The notes: generated by a model not told the origin, from the sequence alone. A stretch of 64,000 bases of DNA from Amyloporia xantha (GCA_036971615.1 JAYKKR010000006.1:1984001-2048000), one strand, 5' to 3'; counted from the stretch's first letter, positions 1 through 12,485 are shown. Translations and numbers: made by a program.

Positions 1-497
1 CCCCACAGTGTGCCCGCTGTGTGGACTCGGATGGCAGGCCGCGCGCTAGTTGTTGACCTACCGGCGTCAAGGTCACGCATTGACGATTGACCCCGGGGGG
101 GTCAATGGGGTCTGACCGGGTCTGACCTTTTGACGGGCCAACTTTGAAAGGGTCAGGGGGTCAGGCATTGACCCGCACACCACTGCTATAGTCAGAGAGG
201 ACTGCGGAGCCCGCGACAACAGCGCCTCGAATGAGGCATGTGCTGCGTAGTATAGCCTAAGCAACACCGGAGGGCGCGTGTTTCGCGATGCAGTGCGCAT
301 GCTGTGTGTGTTGGCTGGGTTAGGAAACCCTAACCCAGCTGAGGGGGCACTGCGGTAGGGGTATAACGGTAGTTGGAACGATGATCCCGGGTTGCGTCTT
401 TCCCTCGGCCGTCGTATATTCTTAGACTCTTCCGAAGACGTCCCGTGCATCGCGCCATATTTAACCCTCCCTCTTCCTCAACGCTGGCATCTGAACA
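1..497. other. Left-edge non-coding stretch, upstream region of the SKT5-like gene
   Basis: I see no supportable gene. Short open frames exist on both strands but their translations are low in complexity and resemble no family. The stretch most likely contains the promoter and 5' leader of the plus-strand gene starting at 498. It contains the phrase gtcaatg/tgacc repeated several times around 70-180, which gives it a simple-repeat look. Confidence 0.4.
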
Positions 498-3102
498 ATG
501 GCCGCCCCTCCTATCCCGCCACGTCCCTTTGACGACTACGACGAATACCTATCTCACTATTCTGCCTCGCCTCCGCCTGCTGTGCCTCCTCTTCCTCCAG
601 GGTTCAGTCACGTCGGTCCCACGATGTCGGCCCCCACTTTGAGGATCCCCTTGTAGCGCCCCGACCTCACAAATTGCAACCCGATCTTCCCTCAAACGTG
701 CGTCTTTCTGTCCTCATCATCTGTTCCACCTCGGCCCCTCTCATCGTGTTTCATACGTGCCTAGATGGCTCGCAGTCTTGATGAACAGCTTGCACAGAGC
801 CCTATAGTAGACCCCTACCGAGGCAGATCTCCCGCCATCCCTCTCAATCCCGCTCCAGGCTTTGTCATGCCTCACCACTCCCATAGCCGTGGTCCCAGCC
901 CACATGCACCCCAACAAGGTGCCGAATGGAATGTATGGGCACCAGTAGCAGCATCTCAGCCACAACCTTCTGTTCCACGCATGTCTCAACAGTACTCATC
1001 TCCTCCTCAGCAGTTTCCCCAAACCCATCGCATCACGTCTCATAACGACACCCTGCCCGCGTCTTTTTCCGCAATGTCAGTCTCAGATACTCACCGGCCG
1101 GTCCGCTCTGCCTCAACCTATTCTACTTACGGTCCTCAGCCTCCACCTCCGCAGCAACCCGCGAACACGTCTGCCCCTCCGTCCCTCACTGCACCCCTCC
1201 CTACCATTCCCAGTTTGCTCGCACAGCTTCCTTCCGTCCAACAGCCCAATTTCGACCCCAGTTTCAAAGTTGCATGGTGTCGTCAAGTCCTCGCGCTCGT
1301 CGACCGTGCACAGCAGCTCACTCTCCCGGACAGCACTGCCACCGAGTTCCCCAGTGGGCCTGCCCGTATCGATGATCCTGAACTCCAGCGGCTCGTCGAC
1401 ATCGGCCTTCCTCTTTTGGTCAGGCTGTCCTCATCCTCACCGTCCCAGGCTCCCAAGCCATCTTACGTCGCAGAGGCGATCTACCTTCTGGCGACGTGTG
1501 AAGCCTCTGGTGCATATCCTCAACACGTACCGCGTGACCCACGTTCTGCGTTCAGGCATTTCGAACAGGCTGCCAAGGCGGGTCACTACACGGCGTGGTT
1601 TAGACTTGGCAGGGACTATGAGAACTTCAATGATGTCGAGCACGCCCGACAATGCTTTGAACGCGGAGTAAAGCGCGGAGTCGAGAGTTGTATATATGTG
1701 AGTATGCTATCGCAGATGACTCTCAATGTTGCTTAGTATGGACACAGCGCATGGGAATGGCGAACTTAATGGGTCAACTCGGGCTACCTGCAAACCCGGA
1801 GGCTGCTCTTCCACTGCTTCATCGTGCGGCGACTCTCGCCTCCATTGAAGTTCCACAGCCCGCCTACGTCTATGGTCTACTTCTTTTGGGTGAATTTTCG
1901 CATGTTACCATTCCCCCAGAATTTTTCGACCCGTATATTCCTCAAGGTTCTAACCTGCAATCGGAGGCTCGCAAGCATCTCGAACGTGCCGCTTACCTCA
2001 ACTTCGCGCCTGCTCAATACAAGCTGGGACACGCGTATGAGTTCGCCATGCCGCCCTTCCCGTTCGACGCGCTTCTTAGTGTACAATATTATTCCTTAGC
2101 GAGCCAGCAAGGCGAGGTCGAGGCGGACATGGCATTGAGCAAGTGGTTCCTATGTGGCTCGGAAGGTGCATTTGAAAGGGACGAAGGGCTAGCATGGACG
2201 TTCGCTGACAAGGCAGCAAGAAAAAGCCTCCCAAGCGCTGAGTTTGCCATGGGATATTATGCAGAAGTTGGCGTGGGTGGCCCTAAGGATATCGATGTAG
2301 CGAGGAAGTGGTATACCAAGGTGAATTTGCTCCCAGGTTCAGATTGCGATTTTTCTTTGACATTGAATATTGGCAATAGGCTGCGCAACACGGAAACGCA
2401 GATGCTGCTGAGCGACTACGTGCATTGTCACAACCCTCGCCTAGCACCCTTTCTCGAGAACAACACGAGACGCTTGCTGACACTACTATCGTACGCAAGC
2501 GAACCTTGGCCAGACAAAGATCTGATGCCCACCGTGGTGTCGCTGGTGCTCGGACAGCTGTGACACCCGCCGCACAAGGCCAACAAATCATAGATAACGT
2601 CAGGCTCAGCTCTGAAATGGGTTCACGGGTGCCTGCGGGATTTTCGACCATGCCCAATGTGGCTGGTCACGGTGCGCTAAATACTCGCCCAATGCCTCCG
2701 AATTCTTCGGCTTCCCCGATAAATGGATCAGATGGTTATGGGGCGGCGACCGCGGGCTACTACTCTCCGGGCTCTTCTCATTTGCATCCTGCTTCCTCTG
2801 CACCTATTGGTGGTGCGCAGTCTTCGCGGGCTTTCGCCAACGCCACACGCTACAGCCTCGTCGACCCTGGTTCTCGTCCCATGTCTCCTGCTAGCAGGCC
2901 TGGTCCAGGCGCTCCGCCGATACGTGCTCAAAGCAGACAAAATAGGCAAGGCGATGGCCCTCTGAACGACACAGCACAGATACCCGAAGCAGATAGAGAA
3001 CAGGAAGCTCCGCCGCCGCCCAAAGTTCGAGGCCCGCAGACGTTCGAGGAGATGGGTATCACACCCGCCAAGTTGGAAGAAAAGGAGTGTCTGATAATGT
3101 GA
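498..3102 (+). CDS. SKT5: Chitin synthase activator, SKT5/CHS4-like, Sel1 repeats and CAAX end
   Basis: Regulatory subunit that activates and localises a chitin synthase at the plasma membrane and septum (family knowledge). Exons: 498-697, 765-1697, 1748-2320, 2380-3102; about 809 residues. The N-terminal half is Pro/Ser-rich and low in complexity (MARSLDEQLAQSP begins exon 2). A tandem Sel1-type helical repeat region follows, with typical phrases such as AFRHFEQAAKAGHYTAWFRLG, ANPEAALPLLHRAA, YYSLASQQG and ARKWYTKAAQHGNADA. The protein ends KEECLIM-like (ECLIM), a CAAX prenylation box, as in known Chs4/Skt5 proteins. Oddity: in exon 1 the frame from the start ATG and the frame that reads HFEDPLVAPRPHKLQPD differ by one base between about 600 and 634; one extra C in the CCC at 618-620 would join them. 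The intron ending at 1747 is chosen because it restores SCIY-RMGMANLMGQL. Confidence 0.9.
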
Positions 3103-3500
3103 GGGTAGGTGAGGGCATCAATATGTCGCGCGAGGCCTTTTCAGATCTAGGACTTTCATTTCCATTTCCTGTCGCATCTTCACTGCTATCCGGTTCTCAC
3201 GTCGCTGCCGTCCGTTATTTATTTATTCTCGGGGATTCTCGACCATCAACATCCACAGTAGCATAGCAAGTCAATCTCAGACGTCATAGCATAGCAATAT
3301 AATGCAGCACTCCCATCCAATCTTTTTTTGTAGTATGCGCACTCAAGTACATATAAACGAACCGCGACACTCTCATAGATATATGGCATACATCTGAGTT
3401 ATCTGATCGCCGATCAGCATTCGCCGCTAACCCCTCGTAAGCTTCAAGTACGCAGTCATAGAGTCCTAGACCGATCTAACACTACTCGACCTCGCACGCA
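3103..3500. other. 3' region of SKT5-like gene and upstream region of the dehydrogenase gene
   Basis: AT-richer than the flanking exons. No coding signal is seen. It contains the 3' untranslated part of the plus-strand gene ending at 3102 and the promoter of the plus-strand gene starting at 3501. Confidence 0.5.
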
Positions 3501-5156
3501 ATGGCCACTGCCTTGTCCGGAACACAGCGTGCTGTCCGCTGGTATCCTCCGGCATATGACATACGAGTGGAAAATGTACCAATGCCTCAGTGAGGAATCT
3601 TGCCCTGGTGTGATTCCTCAGTTGGCATTATTTACTGGGTAACCCAGGATTATCGAGCCAGACGATGCTATCGTTAAGATCAAGGTACAACATATCTAGA
3701 CAATACAGTCTTAATACTCATGTCGGCGGGCAGTTGGCAGGTTTATGCGGAAGCGACCTTCACATATACAGGGGACATGAAGATGTTGACGGCGAGTGCG
3801 TATTACAGCGTCATCGACGGATATCTCCATACTAAATTTTATTCTACTCGACGTCTCTTAGTCTCACTTGCGGGCATGAATTGATAGGCGACGTGGTCGC
3901 GTTAGGCTCAAGCTTTCACCCAGACGCAACTGGAAGGCCAGAGTTGTATTCCACCCTGCGGGTCGGGGATAGAGTGGTGTCGCCCTTCACGGTCTCCTGT
4001 GGAGAATGCCAGTGAGATGAACACTCAACTGGAGATTGACAATTCTGAACACGATGTCTTGTACAGCTTCTGTCGTGTCGGCTTCACTTGCCGTTGCATA
4101 CACTCCAGCCTTTTCGGTACTCCCAGTCTGCCTGGAGGACAGGCGCAATATATTCGGATTCCGAAAGCCGGAGGAACGTTGTTCAGTCTTCGCTCCCTGT
4201 CCGTTCGAACTTCGAGTCTCACTCACAGGCAGGCGGACGTTGCCAAGATAGCAGACAGCTCGTTACTTCTACTTGCAGACATTTTGCCAACAGGAGTGTT
4301 TGCAGCGTTGCAGGCTCTACAGCATCCAAAATTGTCGCCCATGTTGACCGGCTCTCCCTATCCCGCAATCCCTTTCGTTACCGGTGGCGCTTTCAGCAGT
4401 GAAAGCAACACCGTTGGGCTGCAGCGTGAGGATCGTATGTTGACTATTGCTGTTGTTGGACTAGGGCCTGTCGGAGTGGTGAGTGTCACGGAGGATTTTC
4501 AGAACAACACGCCAGACTCACGTTATTTTTCAAGTGTGCTACAGTGAGCCTCCTGGACATGTTGACCAGGTCTGAAAAGGAGAACGGCCTCGATTTTCGT
4601 ATCGTAGCCATCGATCCAGTTGAAGCTAGAAGGTCCAAGATGGAAGCAGTATATGCAGCCATCGATGAGAGGGACAGAGGATCTGGACAAGTTGCAGTTG
4701 CATCTATCGAGGACGGCAGAACCATAGTCGCAGAAATGACAAATGGTACAGGTTGCAACGCCGTTTTAGAGGTGCCCCTCTTTCGAATTTCATATGCGAG
4801 AGTTGGCTGACTATGTGTAGGTTGTAGGAAACAATAGCGCTCTCACGCTAGCCTACGAGTTAGTGCGTCCATTTGGACTCGTCAGTTCCGTCGGCGTACA
4901 CCAGGAGCCTCCTGTACCCTTCACCGGACGTGAATTGTACAACAAAAACGTGTCCTTTGACTTTGGACGCTGTCCAGTTCGTGCCATGTTCCCTATCGCC
5001 CTGCGAATACTGCTGCAGCGACAGGATGTGTTTGGGGAGGTGGGCAGACCAGCTAGCTTGGTGGAAAGGATAGTTGGATTTGATGAAGCAGCGGAAACTT
5101 ATGCGCTTTTCGATAAAGGGAAATGCGGAAAAGTCCTCTTTGATCCATGGAAATAA
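3501..5156 (+). CDS. Zinc-dependent alcohol/polyol dehydrogenase (MDR family)
   Basis: Medium-chain NAD(P)-dependent dehydrogenase that oxidises an alcohol or polyol; the exact substrate cannot be told. Exons: 3501-3589, 3648-3684, 3734-3795, 3862-4011, 4067-4478, 4535-4771, 4821-5156, all in consistent phase. The catalytic-zinc signature is seen as LAGLCGSDLHIYRGHE and then LTCGHELIGDVV. The structural-zinc loop is reduced but has GECHFCRVGFTCRC. A Rossmann segment reads IAVVGLGPVGVCATVS. The region LFGTPSLPGGQAQYIRIP is typical of a fungal subgroup of these enzymes. The end (GKCGKVLFDPWK) is the usual one. Six introns of 48-66 bp in a gene this short is normal for this group of fungi. Confidence 0.88.
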
Positions 5157-5606
5157 TTTATTATGAGCGCACAGTAGACCCATAGCATTGTTTGAATAGG
5201 ATGTACCAATGACACAAATGTCTGATTCCACAGCAGTAATACGCTTCGAAGAACTTCGTCAGCGTCAAGATTACCTACCGCCAACACCGGTAGCCCCAGC
5301 ACTCTACGAATACGACCCGAATATTAGTGGTCTCCACTTGATCTGCGACAGCCTCGACGAATATGCGCAAGTCGGACACTGCCTGCACCAGGCAAATGAA
5401 ATTACTGAATGAATGTAAGCCGGAGTGGACAGCATAAGCAGGCATTATAGATCAAGGAATGTCGGTAGGAATGCCACTAAAACGATTCAATCCACCACGA
5501 AAGGTGCAAATTATGCCCGCAACAAAAACAAAAATTAAGGTCTCACGTACTCGGTGAACCATCTACATAGAGATATGTAGCCAGTACCTCCGATCCAAAA
5601 TGTCTA
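5157..5606. other. Convergent intergenic stretch with one weak 67-codon frame
   Basis: This lies between the ends of two convergent genes. A plus-strand frame at 5209-5412 encodes 67 residues (starts MTQMSDSTAVIRFEEL). It resembles nothing I know, and its position in a 3'-3' spacer argues against a gene. It could be a 3' untranslated region. Confidence 0.35.
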
Positions 5607-8600
5607 TTACAAGTCCGACCCAACGGCATCGACAACATAGAGGACCTGCTGTGGCCTGACAAATAGGCCCCTTGACTCTGAGTTTGATATGTCCGACACA
5701 GCGGGAGACACACTGCGCAGACGTTTGGCGCGCTCGATGCTAAGTTGATCTCCCTCCCTTTTCAGAGTATTCTTTGAATCTCTTCCCAAGTTGTTGACCC
5801 AATCAATTCTTCGCCGCCTGGCCATACGATCATCCTCATACTCCCATTCGGACGGGCTACCGATGTCGAAATAGCGAACACCTCCCCAGGTCCCATCATT
5901 CCATTGTCGACCATCTAGCTTCTCACCTGGCCAGGTGTCATTTACAGGTACCTCCACGCCAACCCAAGGACCCGATTCGCCCTCGACCTCGCCAATGTAT
6001 CTTGCATAGGCACGGAATCGGGCTTTCTTCGATGATATAATACATGGAATACCGATGTCGAGTGTTGCGCCTCGCGGAATCCCAGCAACTGGTTCGGGAG
6101 AGATACTGGACTTGGTAATAGTATCAGAAGAGCTCTTTCGCTTTAAGGACTCTTTCATCGTGATTGCACTGCCTGAAGAAACGCCACTAGCTTGCTCTTC
6201 GGGAGGGACAACAACACTGGTCGTGTTTTTGCCCTTCGATATTTCAGGCGGCTGCGAACGCCCGTTGCTTGATGTGACGAAGGAATGTTGCGATGGAGCA
6301 CCCGAAACCTTCCTCGCGATGGACCGCCTTGCAGTTGCAGGAGAGGTCACTGACGTTTCAGAACGAATAGAAGTGGATGAGAGCGTCCTCTTGGCCATGC
6401 CGGTCGACCTGGTATGTTCCATAGGAGAAGGCGCTAGTCGTTTGATCTTACTCGGTGTTGTACTAGACCTGCCAGCACTAGACGGTGGGCGACTTCTGGG
6501 CAATCTGGGCGTTGACGTTGCAGTGGTTCTAACGCTGACTGTAGATACCGACGACGCCACCGAACCACGGCGACTGCGTGTAACAGAACTGGATGGGATA
6601 TCCGATTTCGCAGTCTCAAACGTCGTAGATCCGTCGCTCGTGGTGGACATTGTGGAAGCAGGTCGTGACAATCCCGATGGTGGTCGTAGCATCGAGGGGC
6701 CTGCGACAGTCCGTCGAATAGTAGATGCCTGCGACTTAACCGAAGCAGCGCTAGATCGCATCTTCGATGTGCGATCAGTGGATGCAACGCTACTGGATAC
6801 ATTGCGCCGTGCAGGTACTGTGGACATACTTGCCTTAGGCGTCAATGATGGGGATGTAGCTCCGTCAGACTTGGTGATGCTAGATCGCACGGACGATCCA
6901 CTCATGGAGAGCCCAGGAGTCAGCTTCGAATCCGGTCGGTGGCCAGTAGGGACTGCAAGTCGTCGCGATGCCCCTGACGTCGTCGTCCGAGATACGGTCG
7001 AATACGTACTCTTTGCCACTGATCGAACAGACGCGCTCGATGGCTTGACCAAATCTCCGCCGTGCTTGGTGGTATTACGGCTGAGGAGTCCAGTGCGGAA
7101 GGAATGCATGCTGACAGTCTCGCTGTCATCTCCTTTAGCCATACTTGGCCGTGATCCACCTCGGCTAGCTCCACCTCGCGGCGTTGCAGAGAGTGAGACA
7201 GGACTAAAGAGATCCTCCACTGAGACTTCGATTTCTATAGAGGAGTGTTTTAGGAATGCTGCAGTAACAAGAAAATAGAAGGCATACCATGGCTGATCTC
7301 TTTCGCGGCCCACCCTTCAAGAGAATCGAAACCGCCTTCTTGCTTAACATTGAGCCACCGCCTGCGGAGCCAGCGCAGAATATCCATCCTCGCTTGTTCA
7401 ACTAGTACACGAACATGCGATGTTGGGGAGAGCATAGCTTCCTCCGTCTCAGTAGGATGAGGGCGCAACAAAATGGAAGAAACAAGAGTCTGGATGGCGG
7501 AATAAGCAACACCCAACTTTCACACAACGATAACATACCTGATAAAGTGCTGCGGCATTCTTCTCGTTCATCCCTCTCCTGACGGACTCCATTATGAGCT
7601 CGACCTTCTCTCCGTCTTCAAATCGCGCTCCATCGGCTTCCATTATTTCCAACCATTCCACTTGCTCGAAGCATTGGTCAGCCTGCGAACATAAAACATC
7701 ATCTATCGTCTTCCGGGCTGCAATGACCATGTCCTTGACCACGTCCGCCCACGAGTCAATGATGGTGTTCAATTTGCCGAGGGCGGTCTGTGCGGCAAAT
7801 AGCAGCGGGAAAACGTTGATAGGCGTCGTCCTTTTGGCAAGGCCTTTCAGAAGTCCGTCGCGCGTCTTCTGGGGGAGATGCGAGAATTCAACAGTACACC
7901 AGCCTTCGCCAAAAAGCCCGACCAAGGCACGACGCGCACCACGCTCGAGGTGCGGGTTTTTCACGTCATCCATGAGGGCGAATTCCAGCACCCTGGGTGC
8001 TCGACGCGCGCACTGCCTGCAGCGACAGCCTCCCGTGCCCCACTTTCCCCCCGTGATGCTCTCATACTCAGAAAATTCAAGGAAAGCATGGAAGAGACCG
8101 TGCATCATCTCCTGGACGATGCGTGCCTGGATTTCGTCATACAAGGTGTCCAGCGCTAGGTATGCAGCGGATCGCAAGATGTGGAAGGCCGTGTCGAGGT
8201 CGAAAGTGCGGTTGGAGAACGCGAGAGTCCCTGTGTAAATGAAACCTAGAGTGAAATGGAGTGATGCCGGAGTGAATGGCGGGGATGGCAGCGTCACTGT
8301 CAGAGGTTCCCCGGGTTTGTGGGCGACGCCCCAGGATAAGAGCTGTGTCTCGAAATATGGTGCACGAGAGACAAGAATAAACCGGTGAGATGAAAAGATA
8401 GCGGTAGCATTCTCATGATTTGTGGATGAGAAGTTGCCCGTCAATGCAATGCGAACGTCCGAGTAAAGACGGGAGCGCCACATAAAGACCAGATCCTTAC
8501 GAAGCTTGTCTATCCGTGACTCCTCTACATCTTCTTCCTCGCGGCTTTCCGATGAATCAAAGAGGAACTCGAACGCTTCACCGAAGCCCTTGCTGGTATA

Positions 8601-9262
8601 CAGATATTCGAGTTCATTCGAGAAGAGAGTCGGGTTAATGGGAACAGGAAGACGGAGGAGGGCACCCGTATTGGTCGATGGTGATGGAGACGGTGCTCGG
8701 AACGGAGAGGGTGAACGTGAGATGGAAGTGAAGTCGAGACCGAGCGTGAGCGAGAGAGAGGACTGGGCAGGTAATGTGCCAGTGGGAGAAGAAGAATATG
8801 GATGCGGTGATGTTGGAGGAGGAGGTTTGAATGAGAAATAGCGTGCTTGGAAACTGGGCGGTGCACGAGCGTAAACCACAGCTGACATGCGGAACTCGTT
8901 AGCTCGATTGGTGATGACAAGGAACAAGGACGCAAATCAAATAAATGCAGGTTCCCCAGTAGAGAAAGTAGCATCGGCGAGATGGACCTCTCGAAAGTGA
9001 AGTTGGAAAGCCGAGTTGGCGACGAGACACCTGCCCGCGGAGAGGTGACCTCGAACAAGGTAGACGACTCACCTTTATGGCCCCATACCTCTTCTACTCC
9101 TTTCGCATTATCAGCCTGGTCGTCGATGAGTTCCCAGACGACATCAGGGAAGCGATCCTTGGCGTGTGTGAAGAGCGACTTGAGGTCGTCTTGCCAAACG
9201 ACGGTTGAATTGCGAGCAGCTTCTTGAAGAGCAGGAGGAGGAGCATTGGCAGGAGGGGCCAT
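5607..9262 (-). CDS. BTB/POZ domain protein with C-terminal CAP-Gly domain
   Basis: Exons on the minus strand: 9262-9073, 8881-7539, 7489-7288, 7258-5607, giving about 1128 residues with phases that fit exactly. The N-terminal part (EEVWGHK-AVVYARAPPSFQARYF) leads into a BTB fold at about residues 190-340 (SDVRIALTG, FSSHRFILVSRAPYFETQL, LHFTLGFIYTGTL). A helical middle region follows, then about 380 residues of Ser/Thr/Arg-rich low complexity, likely a microtubule-binding or phosphorylated linker. A CAP-Gly domain lies at about 975-1050 (DIGIPCIISSKKARFRA, GPWVGVEVP, then NDGTWGGVRYF in place of the classical GKNDG). CAP-Gly domains bind tubulin or EEY/F ends; BTB domains dimerise or recruit Cul3. 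The start was set at 9262; an in-frame ATG at 9334 is possible. The gene is head-to-head with dynactin p27. Confidence 0.85.
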
Positions 9263-9533
9263 GGCAGCTAGGAGGAAGGAGAATGAAGAGGAGCCAGAGA
9301 GAGGAGGGCTGGAAGAGGCGGAAGGGGGTATCAAGGGGATATAAAGCGTTGGACAAGCGCGACGCCAGCTGCAACGAGGTCGTTCACCGTGACGCTGCAG
9401 CGCGCCGATAACAGCTCGTCACCACGATTCACCTCGTTCGCAAGGACAGGTTGGCCAAGTATCAAGCCTGTGAGGACCGCTTCTGTCGTCGACATCGACC
9501 AAGGTGAATAGCTGATTGTTCGACGGCGCTGCG
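9263..9533. promoter_or_regulatory. Shared divergent promoter (BTB/CAP-Gly gene and DCTN6)
   Basis: The two start codons face away from each other with only 271 bp between them, so this segment must carry the promoters and 5' leaders of both genes. No TATA box is evident. The assignment follows from the gene layout alone. Confidence 0.6.
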
Positions 9534-10290
9534 ATGCCCCCAATGTGCCCACCTCTCTTGTCTCTCCCCTTGCCTCGCCCGCTCATTTCCCCTCGCTAGT
9601 CGAGACAAATTCACAATACACTCAAAGGCCGTCGTTTGCCAGGATGTCGAACTCAAAGGTGACATCACCATTGGCGCAGGTCAGTACGGCCTACACAAAC
9701 TACTCTCTCAATCCTCTACATGCTCGTTGCTACAGGGACCATAGTACATCCGAAAGCCACCATCTTCGCCATCGCCGGTCCCATCGTGATAGGCTCGGGA
9801 TGCATTATCGAAGAAGGCGCGATCATCGTCAACCGGTGCGGCCATTACCTCTTCAGCAGCTTCTGACCATATTCATGAGCATGTTGCGGCATGCAGGAGG
9901 AAAGAGGTGATGCGAATTGGAGATGACAATCTCTTCGAAATCGGTTGCCGTAAGCATCTCTCTGTGCCCATGGTTTTCAACTCGTTAATTCTTTGTTCAG
10001 GTGTTGAGTCGCCGAGCATTGGCAACTTCAACACAGTCTCGGCCCGTGCCCGTGTCCATCACACTGTCCGCATATCATCGTACTGTGTCATTGGTGCAGC
10101 TTGCCTGGTCGTTCCCACTGAAGACGAGATACTGGACGAGTATACTGTCATATATGGTCCCGCGGCAGAGCGTCGCATTTGGAGCGGGAGAGGGAAAATC
10201 CAGGAGGCGGACCTCAGAAGGAAGCACGCCGAGTACTTGAAGGAAATGCTGCCAAAGTTCAACCGCTTGAGAAGAGGAGATGGCACATAG
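9534..10290 (+). CDS. DCTN6: Dynactin subunit 6 (p27), left-handed beta-helix protein
   Basis: Subunit of the dynactin pointed-end complex that helps dynein bind its cargo (family knowledge). Exons: 9534-9544, 9600-9679, 9736-9835, 9897-9949, 10001-10290; 177 residues, as expected. The sequence has the hexapeptide-repeat beta-helix pattern of the family: [97 protein letters not shown]-terminal helix contains [17 protein letters not shown]. The first exon is only 11 nt and was chosen because it gives [12 protein letters not shown] with a GT-AG intron; its donor (GTGCCC) is weak, so the very start is the least certain part. Confidence 0.88.
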
Positions 10291-10690
10291 AGTTGTGTTT
10301 TACCTAGTGATCAAAGTACACACGCAGTTTGCAATGAGATTGATTCTCTTCTATTGATGATATTACTGGTGCCATGCAGCACCGTTACATAAGACACGAT
10401 AGCATGCATAATACACTGGAAGTACAGGACTGTCCTCGCTACCAGAAGGCAAGGTTACCAATCGGCAGCCCCGTCATAGCTCGATTGCAGGAATAATCCA
10501 AATACCATCGGCGATAAACAGCGAGAGCTCAATATATGCCCCATTTCCCCTAGCCATCGACCACAGAAAAAGGACGACGTAGTGAATAAGGGGCAACGCA
10601 CAAGATCACACCTTAAGAGTAGTCGCCTCAAATCGAACTAGCAAGTCACGTTGCCGGCATGCAATGGTATACAATACATGATGTACAAGA
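10291..10690. other. Convergent 3' spacer between DCTN6 and RPL10
   Basis: No coding signal is seen on either strand. It contains the 3' ends of two convergent genes. Confidence 0.5.
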
Positions 10691-11495
10691 TCACGCTCTG
10701 AGCTGCGCCCGGAGGTTGTTCTCGAGGTTGCCCTTGGGGCGAATGTACTGTACGTAGGCACCATCCCTAACATGTACGTGAGCATCGCGAGTGAAAGAAA
10801 GAAAATGAAACTGACTGCAACACACGCTTCTCCTCCTTCAACTTGAGGTAGTTCTCACGATTGACGTTCGTGAAACCCCACTTGCGGGAGACGATGATCT
10901 TCTGGCGACCAGGGAACTTGTAACGAGCACGGCGCAAAGCCTCCTGAACGACGGGTGCGTTCTGGTCTTTGCAGCGAATGGACAAGATGATCTGGCCGAT
11001 GTTGACACGGGCAACGGTGCCGTACGGCTTGCCCCAGGCACCACGCATGCCGGTTTGGAGACTGCAAACCCAGTCAGTAAGAGGTTGAATCCACGAACGG
11101 TGCACGCGGACGTACCGATCGGCTCCCGCACAGGACAACATCTTGTTGATACGAATGACGTGGAAAGGGTGTACGCGAACCCTCAAATGGAAAGAATCCT
11201 TGCCAGAGGTCTTTGTGACATACTTGTTGGCGCAGATACGGGCGGCTTCCAGGGCTTCGCTTGAAAGCTGTTCGTACTCATCTGAGACAAGATGGCAGCA
11301 GTAAGGGAACTCGTCGACTGAAGCACGTTTACGTCCAAGGTCGAAAATGCGGATCTGAATATGATTGAGTTGGGGCCCACGGGGGATCCAGGTTTATCGA
11401 CATACCTTGGGGTCGGGGACACCACGGTTGTAGCGAGACTTGGGGTAAGGCTTGTTCTTGCAGTAGCGGTAGCAACGGGCGGGACGGCGACCCAT
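10691..11495 (-). CDS. RPL10: 60S ribosomal protein L10 (uL16)
   Basis: Component of the large ribosomal subunit near the peptidyl-transferase centre; its loading is a last step in 60S maturation. Exons on the minus strand: 11495-11406, 11354-11116, 11061-10816, 10766-10691; 216 residues, the normal length. Hallmarks are [20 protein letters not shown], the stretch [23 protein letters not shown], then [19 protein letters not shown] and [19 protein letters not shown]. The C-terminus [12 protein letters not shown] is also typical. Three introns of 45-54 bp; all phases fit. Confidence 0.97.
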
Positions 11496-12485
11496 GGTTA
11501 AATCTGTTGGATTTTAAGGGTTAGTCCAACTTGATGTCATCTGAGTAGATGAAGGCGCATCCATCGCAATCCAATGGAATCCGGGCACAAAAGAGGACCA
11601 AACGATCGCTACGGAGAGTACTACGGGAAACAAAAACACTCACAGTGGTGGGTTGCAAGGGTCGGGGGAGGAAAGTGGGATGACGGGTCGTTGGAAACGT
11701 CGCCTTTTGAGCCGGGCAAGTCGATGACAAACGTCCTTGGCTGAGTAAGTAACTTGAGCGCCTAACTTCGGCCGGTGCCGCAAGTCAATGACTCCGCTAG
11801 CCCTCGGCAGTTGTCGGCTCGACTGGAAAGGAGTCTGGTGCGGTTAGACCTGGTGCTCAGCCATTCTGCATACTCTAGTACTTGTACTCTACACTGTTGC
11901 CACTGCCACTGCCACTGCCTGCTGCCACTGCCACTAACCATCCAACTTGTACCCGTTCAGCATCGATGCTGCCCGTGCCATCGAGCTCTTGACTCAACGT
12001 CTCCATTTTACTCACATCTTTGTACCGACAGGCGTCTTACGTCTTCTGACATTGCTTTACAACGTCCCATGAGCCGCCTCATCTCCGTTAGCTGTGCACT
12101 ATTGAGCGTACATCACATGTCTACAGTCATCACACACCCTCACCACTTGTATTTGCTCTATCTGACTGTCTTCCGGTCCTCATCGGTGTCATAATATGTC
12201 GTGGCCAATACCTCCACCGACCTGGACGCTCATACATCTGCACGTGTACCGCTTCGCTCTCAATATCTCGCTCTTAGGGTGCTCTCCTGCCTCTTTTGCC
12301 GTCAAATGTCTCCCCACGCTGCATCGTGCTTTTCATTTCTCTCTCCTTCTCCATGCACACATCTACCTATAGGTCTAGCTTCCGCGGCCGAGGGAATTTG
12401 GCTCATCTGAAATACTGCCTCTTACAATGAGTGACGTCCGCCTCGGTCCCCCAATTCGCAGCGTCTTATCGTCTTCTACCTCTCC
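11496..12485. other. Intergenic stretch with a CCACTG microsatellite; no supported gene
   Basis: This stretch follows the RPL10 start and precedes the small Cys-tailed gene. Around 11895-11940 the hexamer ccactg repeats several times. Plus-strand frames here (for example 11775-12194) are Ser/His/Cys-rich translations of CT-rich DNA and are not convincing. The segment must hold the RPL10 promoter and the promoter or 5' leader of the gene at 12486. Confidence 0.45.

Noticed and set aside
5209..5412. 67-codon plus-strand frame after the dehydrogenase gene
   Set aside because: No family pattern; it lies in a convergent 3' spacer. Mentioned only within the spacer entry.
6055..7278. Long plus-strand open frame of 407 codons
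   Set aside because: It lies opposite the Ser/Thr/Arg-rich exon of the minus-strand BTB/CAP-Gly gene and mirrors its codon pattern. It has no family features and no splice context.
11775..12194. 139-codon plus-strand frame
   Set aside because: Made of microsatellite and CT-rich DNA; the translation is low in complexity with no recognisable start or domain.
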